A stretch of 16,078 nucleotides of DNA from SIG598 sp045605025 (GTDB lineage Bacteria; Bacillota; Clostridia; Oscillospirales; Acutalibacteraceae): positions 1-16,078 of the forward strand of contig JAZUPE010000090.1 in the NCBI GenBank assembly GCA_045605025.1, written 5' to 3'. Numbering within the stretch: the first letter of the stretch is position 1; each line of letters begins with the position of its first letter. The notes beneath the pieces were generated by a model. The model made no database searches and was not told the origin of the DNA. It was given only the letters and a program-made list of their open reading frames with translations. The position numbers and the translations under genes are program-made. Positions 6,088-14,146 of this stretch are shown here, piece after piece.

Positions 6088-7974
6088 ATGCCGAAAAGCA
6101 GGAAAAGTAACCGACAGAGCGACGAAAGGATCGGCATAGTCGCGAATCCGGCTGTCCGGCAGAGTGATGCGACGATGACGGTTGTTGCTGCCGGAAAAAA
6201 GGGTCGTTCCAGAAGAATTGCGGATAATATCAAGCTCCGCACGAAAATGATAATTCTGAGCATTACCTGTGTACTTATTCCTGTTATTGCCACCAACTAT
6301 ATCTTCTGGTCGATGGTGTATAACGCCGAGCAGGAGCGTGTGAATTACCAGATGAAGGATGTGCGCTCCGTTACGGAATACCAGCTTGACAGCTTGGAGC
6401 AGAGCATCGCAACGATGACGGCTACGCTCTACACCAATACCGGCGTGTACAGCTTTCTTGACGACATCTACGCGGATAATCTTGAGTTTTACAATGCATA
6501 CCTCGAGTATATCAAACCAATCAGCTTGGTTTACGGCAACAATACCTACATAAGCAACTATGTCATTTACGCTGATAATGATTCCCTTGTCAACGGCGGA
6601 CACGTTGGAAAGATATCTGATGTCAGAGATACAGAATGGTATCAGGAATACAAAGAATCCGGGAAGACGTCGGTCGTGTGCTCATACTATGACAGGTCGC
6701 GCAAAACAAGAACCATCTCAGTTATAAGAAAGCTGGATTTCGTGAAAAGCGGAAACAAAAAACGTGAACGCTTTCTCAAGCTGGATCTCAGTTACGGCTA
6801 TTACAGCCGTATTCTTTCTCAGCAGCTTGCTACAGATATATTCATCTGCAGTGAAGACCGAATTCTTTTTTCCAACACCGACCCGTCCAACGGAGCCCGT
6901 CCATTCTCAGGCCGGTCTTCCATTGATCCGGACAGGGCTATTCAGAGTTTTGATTACAATATGTTCGGCTCGCAGTGGAACATATATATGTATCAGTCGG
7001 AGGAGAGCAGCGAACTGACCGTCAATTCGCTTGTGCGCAGTCGTTGGACACTGCTCGCGTCCATGATCCTCATCAATATCCTCATTCCTTTCGCAGCGAT
7101 ATACATCGTGAGCAGGTCGTTGTCATATCGAATTGATGTTCTGGCCAGACATCTTAATATGGTCAAGGATGAGCGCTTCGAAACAATCAATCTTCCGCAG
7201 ACGAGAGATGAACTGGGTGGACTTATCCGCGACTACAACCACATGACAAACAGGATGCGTGAGCTGATCGAGGACGTATATAAAGAAAGGCTTCAGCGTC
7301 AGGAGAACGAGCTGCAGAAGCAGCGTGCCGAACTTCGTGCTCTGCATAGTCAGATCAATCCGCATTTCATGTTCAATGCCCTTGAGAGCATCAGGATGCG
7401 TAGTCTTATAAAGAAAGAGTACGAAACGGCGGATATAATCGAACTTCTCGCCCGCATGATGCGCAAATCCACTGACTGGGGCGATGATATGGTAACCATA
7501 GAGAACGAGGCTTCGTTTGCGGAAACCTATCTCCAGCTGCAGAAATACCGCTTCGGCGACCGTCTGTCGTACAGGATTGATATTGATCCTGCGTGCGGAA
7601 AACTGCTTGTGCCCAAACTGTCTATCGTAACCTTTGTGGAGAATGCCTGTGTTCACGGTGTGGAGAGTGTGCGGCACGACTGCATCATTATCCTCTCCGC
7701 GGAGATGGATGAAAAATATCTGCGTATATACATCGAGGATACCGGTGCGGGAATGAGCGATGCCAGATGCCGTGCTGTCCTGCAGGAGATGCGCAGCGCG
7801 AGTTTTGATGATCTTGATTCCACGAAATCTGTTGGAACAATCAATGCTTGTCTGCGTCTGAAAAAATGCTTTGGTGATGGTGTTGAGTTTGAACTCGACA
7901 GCGAGGAAGGCGCGGGTCTGTGCATTACCGTAAGCATACCGGTTGATCGAATAATCAGTGAAGAAGGAAAATGA
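6088..7974 (+). CDS. YesM-type sensor histidine kinase
   Basis: A 628-residue membrane sensor that autophosphorylates in response to an extracellular signal, probably an oligosaccharide, and passes the phosphate to the response regulator encoded next. Order of parts: a basic cytoplasmic N-terminus of about 53 residues; membrane segment about 54-75; an extracellular sensor region of about 240 residues; second membrane segment about 320-341; HAMP about 342-395; a short coiled coil (400-420); the His_kinase (PF06580) motif SQINPHFMFNALE with phospho-accepting His426; and an ATPase domain with N box FVENACVHG and G1 box EDTGAGM. The G2 region (SVGTINA) is looser than the usual GIGLxN. The ATG at 6088 has AAGGAG at good spacing; the N-terminal tail is longer than usual for the family. 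Its stop overlaps or abuts the next gene, showing translational coupling. Confidence 0.95.
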   Translation: MPKSRKSNRQSDERIGIVANPAVRQSDATMTVVAAGKKGRSRRIADNIKLRTKMIILSITCVLIPVIATNYIFWSMVYNAEQERVNYQMKDVRSVTEYQLDSLEQSIATMTATLYTNTGVYSFLDDIYADNLEFYNAYLEYIKPISLVYGNNTYISNYVIYADNDSLVNGGHVGKISDVRDTEWYQEYKESGKTSVVCSYYDRSRKTRTISVIRKLDFVKSGNKKRERFLKLDLSYGYYSRILSQQLATDIFICSEDRILFSNTDPSNGARPFSGRSSIDPDRAIQSFDYNMFGSQWNIYMYQSEESSELTVNSLVRSRWTLLASMILINILIPFAAIYIVSRSLSYRIDVLARHLNMVKDERFETINLPQTRDELGGLIRDYNHMTNRMRELIEDVYKERLQRQENELQKQRAELRALHSQINPHFMFNALESIRMRSLIKKEYETADIIELLARMMRKSTDWGDDMVTIENEASFAETYLQLQKYRFGDRLSYRIDIDPACGKLLVPKLSIVTFVENACVHGVESVRHDCIIILSAEMDEKYLRIYIEDTGAGMSDARCRAVLQEMRSASFDDLDSTKSVGTINACLRLKKCFGDGVEFELDSEEGAGLCITVSIPVDRIISEEGK

Positions 7975-7976
7975 AA

Positions 7977-9614
7977 ATGCTCAATGTGCTTATAGTTGAC
8001 GACGAACCGTATATTCGCGAAGGTCTGCGCCTGCTCATCGACTGGGAGGCGGAAGGCTTTAATATCATCGGGGAAGCGTCCGACGGTATGGAAGCTCTTG
8101 AAATGCTGGAATATACCAGAGCTGATCTTATTATTGCGGATATTCAGATGCCCGGAATGGGTGGACTGCAGCTTCTGCGTGAAATTCGCGAAAGAGGTAT
8201 GGAGGATGTCAGTTTTGTTGTGCTCAGCGGTTTCCGGGAATTCAGCTATGCTCAGACTGCCATGCAGTACGGCTGTCTCAACTACGTAATCAAGCCCATA
8301 AGCAGGGTGGATCTGCTTGCAATTGTGCGCAGTGTCTCAGAACAGAACCGGCAGAGGATGATTGCCGAGGAAAACGAAGTGGTCCGTGACAATGCCATGC
8401 TTGAGTGTAATCTGCTTCCGATTCTTGCAGGTAAATTCGATCAGATCAATCTTGACTATGTCAGACAGCACCTTCAGCTTTCCAGCAAGATAAGATATAT
8501 TAATGTCGAACTTGATATGTCCGATCCCAAGGTGCTGAGCAGATCTGAGGAAAACCGCCGAAGCATGCAGCGTGTGCTGTACGCCAGCATTAAAAACATT
8601 CTGGGCAGATGGAGCGACCATGTGTTCTTCGATGTCGCGAAAGAGGAAAACTGCTTTGATGTCGGCTTGATTTATTGCGACACTATGCCGGAGGAGCTGG
8701 GAATGGCGGAGCAGGAGTTTTTTGACTGGCTGGTCAACCGTACAGAGGTCAGCGTGGAATGCGGGATAGTCATGCAGGTGGGGTGTGAGGTCGAATCACC
8801 GGAAAATCTGTCGGAATCTTATCGCTCCGCGACCATCGCCAAGCTTATGCAGGATTTTCAGGGCAACGGCGTTCTGTACGTCACCGAAAGTCAGAATCAG
8901 ATGCAGGCAGAGCTTTCCGGAGAAGCATATGGTCAGCTCAGAGTGCGGCAGGATAATCTGGTGTCGGCTGTCGAACGCGGTGACAGGAAAGAGATAGAAT
9001 CTGCGGTTGACGCGCTTTACCGTCACATGGGTGATTCCTCTATGGATTACCGCGTCATGAGTATGAATATCAATTACATCCTGTTCAGACTGATTAATAT
9101 GGCGGTGGAAAAAGACAGCCATCTTGATCAGCAGGAGGCTGTCAACTATATAATAGAAAACGCATTTGACAGAGGTGTTATGCGGGGAAGCGCGGCTCAC
9201 TTCGCGAAGTTCTGCTGTGAGTATTCTGATTATCTGCGCCAGATCGAATCTCAGTCTGCGGGTAACATTCTTGGGATGGTTGAACGTGAGGTCGCGGAAA
9301 ACTATATGACCAATATCAGCCTAAAACAGTTGGGAGAGCGATTCTATATAAACAGTGCCTATCTGGGGCAGCTGTTCAAGAAGCATTACGGAATGTCCTT
9401 TAAGGACTATCTTAATATGGTGCGTATCAACAATTCGGTTGAACTGCTTGCCCATACCGATATGAAGGTCTACGAGATTTCTGCCGCGGTTGGCTATCAG
9501 AGCGTTGACTATTTTGTTAATAAATTCGTCGCTCAGAGAGGGCATACACCTGCTAAATTCAGAAAGACCATCCGCTCCGGGCGTGGAGTGCCGGAGGAAA
9601 GTACTGAAGAGTGA
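7977..9614 (+). CDS. YesN-type response regulator (REC plus AraC HTH)
   Basis: Partner of the upstream kinase; phosphorylation should activate DNA binding at sugar-uptake promoters. Numbering from the earlier ATG at 7971, the receiver domain covers about 4-120 with acidic pair Asp10-Asp11, phospho-acceptor Asp57 in IIADIQMPGMGG, Ser86, and Lys108 in VIKP. A long middle region (about 130-430) has no recognised motif. The last hundred residues form an AraC double helix-turn-helix: ISLKQLGERFYINSAYLGQL and VYEISAAVGYQSVDYFVNKF, ending TPAKFRK (526-532). Two ATGs are possible: 7971 overlaps the kinase stop, while 7977 sits 8 nt after AAGGA and gives the usual MLNVLIVDDEP start, so I chose 7977. 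A hairpin terminator follows at 9638. Likely targets are the transporter promoter downstream and perhaps the repeats at 5149-5183 (inference). Confidence 0.95.
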   Translation: MLNVLIVDDEPYIREGLRLLIDWEAEGFNIIGEASDGMEALEMLEYTRADLIIADIQMPGMGGLQLLREIRERGMEDVSFVVLSGFREFSYAQTAMQYGCLNYVIKPISRVDLLAIVRSVSEQNRQRMIAEENEVVRDNAMLECNLLPILAGKFDQINLDYVRQHLQLSSKIRYINVELDMSDPKVLSRSEENRRSMQRVLYASIKNILGRWSDHVFFDVAKEENCFDVGLIYCDTMPEELGMAEQEFFDWLVNRTEVSVECGIVMQVGCEVESPENLSESYRSATIAKLMQDFQGNGVLYVTESQNQMQAELSGEAYGQLRVRQDNLVSAVERGDRKEIESAVDALYRHMGDSSMDYRVMSMNINYILFRLINMAVEKDSHLDQQEAVNYIIENAFDRGVMRGSAAHFAKFCCEYSDYLRQIESQSAGNILGMVEREVAENYMTNISLKQLGERFYINSAYLGQLFKKHYGMSFKDYLNMVRINNSVELLAHTDMKVYEISAAVGYQSVDYFVNKFVAQRGHTPAKFRKTIRSGRGVPEESTEE

Positions 9615-9637
9615 AAAATGATCACGGACATGTGAAC

Positions 9638-9682
9638 AGAGCTGTGTTTTGGGTGTTGCTATCCGCTAAACACGGCTCTTTT
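9638..9682 (+). terminator. Intrinsic terminator after the two-component operon
   Basis: A 12-bp stem with one G-U pair joins 9638-9649 (AGAGCTGTGTTT) and 9668-9679 (AAACACGGCTCT) around an 18-nt loop, ending in a short run of four T. It lies 24 bp after the response-regulator stop and separates that operon from the transporter operon. Confidence 0.7.
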
Positions 9683-9689
9683 GGTGTGG

Positions 9690-10019
9690 TACGGGAGTGG
9701 GTGAGAGAAGGTGCGGCTGGTTATGCTTTTAGCAAAAATGTGATTGTTACGCCGATATTTGAAGGTGTGGGACTGATGTTTACAGGGAAACGACAGTTAC
9801 GCGAGCGCTTGTTAACATTTCATTAACAATTCAAAACGCGATTCTTTGCGACTACCCGAAAAAAATCGGTATTTATGCCAATTGTAATAATTTGTGTGGG
9901 TACTTATTAAATTTTGTGAGGTTGAAATCTGAGGAATATATTAGTAAAATATGAACAGCAATTCGGTAGAGAGCAAACCGGATGCAAACAAATCTTTTCG
10001 AAAAGGGGTTTTTGAGAAA
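9690..10019 (+). promoter_or_regulatory. Upstream control region of the sugar ABC transporter operon
   Basis: This is most of the longest gene-free stretch in the window (9615-10019). It is AT-rich after about 9810. An inverted repeat TTGTTAA-N7-TTAACAA lies at 9809-9829. Two candidate promoters are visible: TTGTAA (9882-9887), 17 bp, TATTAA (9905-9910); and TTGTGA (9914-9919), 17 bp, TATATT (9937-9942), the second being better at -10. A loose direct repeat, TTTGTGTGGG at 9891 and TTTGTGAGGT at 9913 (22-bp period), covers the -35 of the second promoter and could be a response-regulator site. The leader of 70-100 nt has no recognised riboswitch. Assignments are by eye. Confidence 0.45.
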
Positions 10020-11735
10020 ATGAAGAAAAACATTCTGCTCCGTTCCCTGGCTGCCATGCTCGCAGTGACTTCCATTGCTGGCTGCCTCGTAGGCTGCGGC
10101 GACAAGCCCGCTCCTGCTCCCGCTGATCCTTCCACCACTCCTGCTGACGTTGTCGAGGAGAAGAAGGTCAAGGAATTTGACATGTTCATCGCTATGCCCG
10201 GCACCGAGATCAACGACGGTAACGTTGTTCAGGAGAAGCTGGCTGAGCTGTACGGCGCCAAGATCAAGGAAACTTGGCTGACCGGTCAGACCGCTGAAGA
10301 AGCTATCGGCGTTATGGTCGCTGGTGGCGAGTATACCGATTTCATCGAGGCTTCCGACGGCTATCAGATGATGGTTGACGCCGGCGCTCTCATCGCTATC
10401 GACGAGTATTGGGATGCTTATCCCAACATCAAGAACTACCTCTCTGAGGCTGAGTGGAACATGTGCCGTAAGGAAGACGGTCACATCTACGCTATTCCCC
10501 AGTTTGGTATCATCAATGACCACGATATCTCCACCTCCCACAATGACCAGGCTTTCTGGATTCAGACCCGTGTTCTGAAGTGGGCTGGCTATCCCCAGAT
10601 CGACACCCTCGACGATTACTTCAAGGTAATCGAGGATTATGCTGCTGCTAATCCCACTCACCACGACGGCACCGATGTTATCCCCTACACCATCCTCTGC
10701 GAGGACTGGAGATACTTCTGCCTTGAGAACGCTCCCTTCTATCTCGATGGTTATCCCAACGATGGTTGCGTTATCGTTAAGCCCGACACCCGTGAGGTCA
10801 TCGACTACAACACCACTGAGACCGCTAAGAAGTACTTCGGCAAGCTGAACGAAGAGTATCACAAGGGCATCATCGATCCCGAGTTCTTCTCTCAGTCCTA
10901 CGACGAGTACATCTCCAAGATCTCCACTGGCCGCGTTCTCGCTTTCAACGACCAGTATTGGAACTGGGGTTACACTGCTGAGGCTGCCATCAAGACCCTC
11001 GGTGTTACTGATCCCGTTTACAACGACTGCACTTACGTTCCCCTGGGCCTGACCATCGAGGCTGGCATCAAGGATCGTTATCACTCTGCTTCCGCTCTGG
11101 ACGTTTCCGGCGGTATGTCCATCACCACCAGCTGTGAGGACGTCGAAGGCGCTCTCCAGTTCGTTAACGACATGCTGAATGAAGACGCTCTGGCTCTCCG
11201 CTTCTGGGGTACCGAAGGCGTTGACTACCTGGTTGACGAGAACGGCCTGTTCTATCGTACTCAGGAAATGCGCGACAACGGCAACGATCAGACCTATCAG
11301 GTTGCCAACCTCTGCTCTTACAGCTATCTGCCCCAGTACGAAGGCATGCATCTGGACGGCATCAACGCCGCTAAGCCCGGTCAGCAGCCTGCTGAGTTCT
11401 TCGAGGGTCTGCTCCCCGAAGTTAAGGAGTGCCTCGAGGCTTACGATGCTCAGACCTACGTTGAGATGCTCGATCCTTCTCCCGAGAAGAACTCCAACTG
11501 GTATCCCCTGTGGTCCTGGTCTAACGACCTGACCCCCGACAAGGGCCCCGCTGGCGAAGCTTGGGACATGATGGGTAAGGTTAAGCACGAGTACCTGCCC
11601 CAGGTTGTTATGGCTAAGGACTTCGAGGCTTCCTGGAACGAGTACATGGAAGTTTACGCTGAGAAGGTTGACATCGATGCTTTCCTGACCGCTGCTAAGG
11701 AAGAAGTCGAGAGAAGACAGGCTCTGGCTGAGTAA
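10020..11735 (+). CDS. Lipoprotein solute-binding protein of oligosaccharide ABC importer (LplA-like, family 1)
   Basis: Captures an oligosaccharide outside the membrane and delivers it to the permeases encoded next. The 571-residue precursor begins MKKNILLRSLAAMLAVTSIA, a lipoprotein signal peptide with two overlapping lipoboxes, IAGC (Cys22) and LVGC (Cys26); Cys26 followed by Gly-Asp-Lys-Pro looks more natural. A short Pro/Ala-rich linker (about 29-44) leads to the binding fold. The length and aromatic-rich body fit the large LplA-type proteins paired with LplB/YtcP permeases. I chose the ATG at 10020, which has AAGGGG 11 nt upstream and starts the signal peptide directly; an in-frame ATG at 9951 lies almost at the predicted transcript start and would hide the signal peptide. 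Codon use is markedly biased (ATC, AAC, GGC, GCT dominate), unlike the regulators, suggesting very high expression. Ligand is inferred to be xylan or arabinoxylan fragments. Confidence 0.93.
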   Translation: MKKNILLRSLAAMLAVTSIAGCLVGCGDKPAPAPADPSTTPADVVEEKKVKEFDMFIAMPGTEINDGNVVQEKLAELYGAKIKETWLTGQTAEEAIGVMVAGGEYTDFIEASDGYQMMVDAGALIAIDEYWDAYPNIKNYLSEAEWNMCRKEDGHIYAIPQFGIINDHDISTSHNDQAFWIQTRVLKWAGYPQIDTLDDYFKVIEDYAAANPTHHDGTDVIPYTILCEDWRYFCLENAPFYLDGYPNDGCVIVKPDTREVIDYNTTETAKKYFGKLNEEYHKGIIDPEFFSQSYDEYISKISTGRVLAFNDQYWNWGYTAEAAIKTLGVTDPVYNDCTYVPLGLTIEAGIKDRYHSASALDVSGGMSITTSCEDVEGALQFVNDMLNEDALALRFWGTEGVDYLVDENGLFYRTQEMRDNGNDQTYQVANLCSYSYLPQYEGMHLDGINAAKPGQQPAEFFEGLLPEVKECLEAYDAQTYVEMLDPSPEKNSNWYPLWSWSNDLTPDKGPAGEAWDMMGKVKHEYLPQVVMAKDFEASWNEYMEVYAEKVDIDAFLTAAKEEVERRQALAE

Positions 11736-11777
11736 TTTTCCAGTTAACTCTCTACTCAATATAACCTAAATTAGGCG

Positions 11778-11810
11778 AGGGCGGCTGCGTGTTTGTACGC
11801 CAGCCGCCCT
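11778..11810 (+). terminator. Stable hairpin between binding protein and first permease
   Basis: A 10-bp GC-rich stem pairs 11778-11787 (AGGGCGGCTG) with 11801-11810 (CAGCCGCCCT); three more pairs can form inside the 13-nt loop. It is followed by TTGTTGCG, so the U tract is weak. Located within a transporter operon, it more likely causes partial termination or shields the 3' end of the binding-protein mRNA, keeping that protein in excess over the permeases. An 11-bp palindrome CCTAAATTAGG lies just upstream at 11765-11775. Confidence 0.6.
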
Positions 11811-11836
11811 TGTTGCGTGAAAGGATGTGCAGCGCT

Positions 11837-12835
11837 ATGTCGGAAACCAAGACAACCGCCGTCGCCAAGACGGAAAAGCGTCGCATTGGCAAGCCCAAGA
11901 AGCGTCGCGTTGAAGAATATAAGCCCAGACTGACCTGGCGTGAGGTTAAAAAGCAGAAGGAACTGATTCTTATCACCATTCCTTTTGTTATCTACGGTCT
12001 CATTTTCTATTATCTGCCTCTGTTCGGCTGGATCATGGCGTTCCAGAACTACAAGCCCGCCAAGGGTCTGCTCGGTTCTGAATGGGTAGGTCTGAAGCAC
12101 TTTGAAAAGCTCTTCCAGGACGAAGTGTTTGTTCAGGACATCAGAAACACCCTCGCTATGGGTATCATCAATCTGGTACTCAGCTTTGTTTTTGCAATCG
12201 GTTTTGCTCTGCTTCTTAATGAAGTACGTCTTAAGGCACCTAAGAAGTTCGTTCAGACTGTTTCTTATCTGCCTCACTTCCTGTCCTGGATCATCGTTAC
12301 CGGTATCATCCGTGACATGCTCTCCATGGACAGCGGTATCATCAATGAAATCTGCCAGAGAATCGGTCTCATCGATAAGCCTATGAACTTCTTCGGTGAA
12401 AAGAATCTCTTCTGGTGGATCGTCGGTTTCGGTAATGTATGGAAGGAAACCGGCTGGAACAGCATTATCTATCTTGCCGCTATCACCTCCATCAACCCCG
12501 AGCTCTACGAAGCTGCAGGTCTGGACGGTGCCGGCAGATTCCGCAAAATGTGGCACGTTACCCTTCCCGGTATCAAGCCCACTATCTTTATTCTTCTTCT
12601 CATGAACATAGGTAATGTTCTTAACGCAGGCTTCGAGGTACAGTATCTGCTGGGTAATGACATCATCAGAAGCGTATCTGAAACCATCGATATCTATGTT
12701 CTCAAATGGGGCATCAGTAACGCCAACTTCTCTCTCGGTACTGCTGCAGGTATTTTCAAGAGCGTGGTCAGCGTTATTCTGATATTCGTCGCCAACGGCT
12801 TTGCAAAGGCCACAGGCGAGGAAAGACTGTTCTAA
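11837..12835 (+). CDS. Sugar ABC transporter permease, LplB type (CUT1 family)
   Basis: One of the two membrane subunits of the importer. The 332-residue protein has a strongly basic cytoplasmic N-terminus (about 15 Lys/Arg and 5 Glu between 11 and 42), then roughly six membrane segments beginning at about 43-64. The ATPase-contacting EAA loop is clear at 225-247 (EAAGLDGAGRFRKMWHVTLPG). Motifs LFGWIMAFQNYKPAKG and TGWNSIIYLAAI are typical of LplB-like permeases. The start is uncertain: the ATG at 11837 is 12 nt after AAAGG, while an ATG at 11825 sits against that site and one at 11789 lies inside the hairpin at 11778-11810; 11837 is favoured. It follows the binding protein by 101 bp and precedes the second permease by 16 bp. 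No ATP-binding subunit gene is present nearby, as is usual for importers using a shared MsmK-type ATPase. Confidence 0.93.
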   Translation: MSETKTTAVAKTEKRRIGKPKKRRVEEYKPRLTWREVKKQKELILITIPFVIYGLIFYYLPLFGWIMAFQNYKPAKGLLGSEWVGLKHFEKLFQDEVFVQDIRNTLAMGIINLVLSFVFAIGFALLLNEVRLKAPKKFVQTVSYLPHFLSWIIVTGIIRDMLSMDSGIINEICQRIGLIDKPMNFFGEKNLFWWIVGFGNVWKETGWNSIIYLAAITSINPELYEAAGLDGAGRFRKMWHVTLPGIKPTIFILLLMNIGNVLNAGFEVQYLLGNDIIRSVSETIDIYVLKWGISNANFSLGTAAGIFKSVVSVILIFVANGFAKATGEERLF

Positions 12836-12851
12836 GAAAGGAGGATGCAAG

Positions 12852-14012
12852 ATGGAAAACAATAACACTAACATTATTCCCGAAGAGGCTGCTGAAGTTG
12901 TTGCTGAAGCAGTTACCGCAGAAGTTGTTGAGGAAGCCGCTGTTTCCGAAGCAGTTGCTGAGGAGACCGTAGCTGAAAGTGTTGAAGAGGCGGTTGATGA
13001 CGACGAGCTTCAGTTCATTGTTATCGACGATGAGATTGACAATGTCGACACTGAGACAGTCGCAGATACCACTGATTACACTGTCAGACCTGCTGCTTCT
13101 TCTGATGGCAAGAAAAAGAAGAAGAAGCAAAAGTCTGCCGGTGATATCATTTTCACCATCTGCAACACAATCATTCTTACTCTTGCAACTGTAGTTACTC
13201 TTTACCCGATTCTCAATACCCTTGCAATCTCCTTTAATGACGGTATTGACGCTCTGCGCGGCGGCATCTATCTGTGGCCTCGCGTTTTCAGCCTGAAGAA
13301 CTACAACACCGTTCTCAGCATGCAGAACCTCATCACCGGTGCAGAGAACTCTGTGCTCCGTACCCTCATCGGTACTATTCTGCAGGTTGGAACCACCGCG
13401 CTGCTGGCGTATGTTCTGAGCATTAAGGATTTCCTCTTCGGCAAGTCCGTCTCTTTCTTCTATGTTCTGACCATGTATCTCGGTGCAGGTCTGATCCCCA
13501 CCTTCCTTTGGTTCCGTGAACTGCACCTCACCAACACCTTCTGGGTATATGTCATTCCCGGTATGGTCAGCGCATTCAACCTGCTGGTTCTGCGTACTTA
13601 CATGAAGGACATCCCTGAGAGCCTTCGTGAATCCGCTCAGCTGGACGGTGCAAGCCACATGAAGATTTTCTTCAAGATTTACCTGCCCCTTTCCAAGCCC
13701 GTTCTCGCAACTGTTGCTCTATTCGTCGCTGTTGGACAGTGGAGCTCCTGGTTCGATAACATGATCTACAACCGCACCAATTCTGATCTGACTACCCTGC
13801 AGTATGAGCTCATGAAGCTCCTCTCCTCGGTATCCGCTCAGACTTCCGGCGGCAGCGCTTACACCAACAACACTGAGCAGGCTGCTCAGGTCACTCCGAC
13901 TTCTGTTCGTGCTGCTGCAACCATGGTTACTTCTTTCCCGATCGTCGTTCTGTATCCCTTCCTTCAGAAGTACTTTGTTACCGGTCTGACCATCGGTGGC
14001 GTTAAGGAGTAA
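12852..14012 (+). CDS. Sugar ABC transporter permease, YtcP/AraQ type, with acidic N-terminal extension
   Basis: The second membrane subunit, forming the channel with the LplB-type permease. The ATG at 12852 follows AAAGGAGG at ideal spacing. Residues 1-78 contain no Lys, Arg or His but 17 Glu and 9 Asp, in an Ala/Val/Glu-rich low-complexity stretch, followed by a Lys cluster at 87-94. The ordinary permease begins at about residue 97: first membrane segment 98-124, then five more, with the EAA loop LRESAQLDGASHMKIFFK at 258-275 and a family-typical end TGLTIGGVKE. The core of about 290 residues matches the usual family length, so the leader is an addition rather than a misplaced start. It ends the operon; hairpins follow at 14046 and 14104. 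The extension's role is unknown; it may contact the ATPase or the basic tail of the partner permease (inference). Confidence 0.93.
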   Translation: MENNNTNIIPEEAAEVVAEAVTAEVVEEAAVSEAVAEETVAESVEEAVDDDELQFIVIDDEIDNVDTETVADTTDYTVRPAASSDGKKKKKKQKSAGDIIFTICNTIILTLATVVTLYPILNTLAISFNDGIDALRGGIYLWPRVFSLKNYNTVLSMQNLITGAENSVLRTLIGTILQVGTTALLAYVLSIKDFLFGKSVSFFYVLTMYLGAGLIPTFLWFRELHLTNTFWVYVIPGMVSAFNLLVLRTYMKDIPESLRESAQLDGASHMKIFFKIYLPLSKPVLATVALFVAVGQWSSWFDNMIYNRTNSDLTTLQYELMKLLSSVSAQTSGGSAYTNNTEQAAQVTPTSVRAAATMVTSFPIVVLYPFLQKYFVTGLTIGGVKE

Positions 14013-14045
14013 TTAATCTCAAATTTTCATTTTTTTCTTCTTCAT

Positions 14046-14081
14046 GCAAGCGGCCAGTGTTGCGCCACACTGGTCGCTTGC
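14046..14081 (+). terminator. Terminator-like hairpin after the transporter operon
   Basis: A 15-bp stem with one G-U pair (14046-14060 with 14067-14081) closes a 6-nt loop TGCGCC. It lies 33 bp after the permease stop. The run after it, TTTCGCATTT, is only moderately U-rich, so it may act together with the next hairpin. Confidence 0.65.
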
Positions 14082-14103
14082 TTTCGCATTTCTGGAAAAG
14101 TAT

Positions 14104-14139
14104 AAACTCCGAAGCACCCGCAAGTGCTTCGGAGTTTTT
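14104..14139. terminator. Bidirectional intrinsic terminator between permease and pflA
   Basis: A perfect 14-bp stem pairs 14104-14117 (AAACTCCGAAGCAC) with 14124-14137 (GTGCTTCGGAGTTT) around CCGCAA. On the plus strand five T follow the GC core; on the minus strand the stem is followed by TTTATACTTTT. It ends 7 bp from the pflA stop and so serves both convergent operons. Confidence 0.82.
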
Positions 14140-14146
14140 GAGTTTA

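Noticed and set aside
9611..9826. 71-codon plus-strand frame after the response regulator
   Set aside because: Starts at a GTG or ATG region overlapping the regulator stop, spans the terminator hairpin, and has no ribosome site or family motif.
9873..11759. 628-codon open frame on the minus strand opposite the binding-protein gene
   Set aside because: It is an antisense shadow produced by the strongly biased codon use of the real gene; it has repetitive hydrophobic composition, no family motif, and no ribosome site.
11771..12874. 367-codon minus-strand frame opposite the first permease
   Set aside because: Shadow of a gene with a clear EAA loop and membrane segments on the plus strand.
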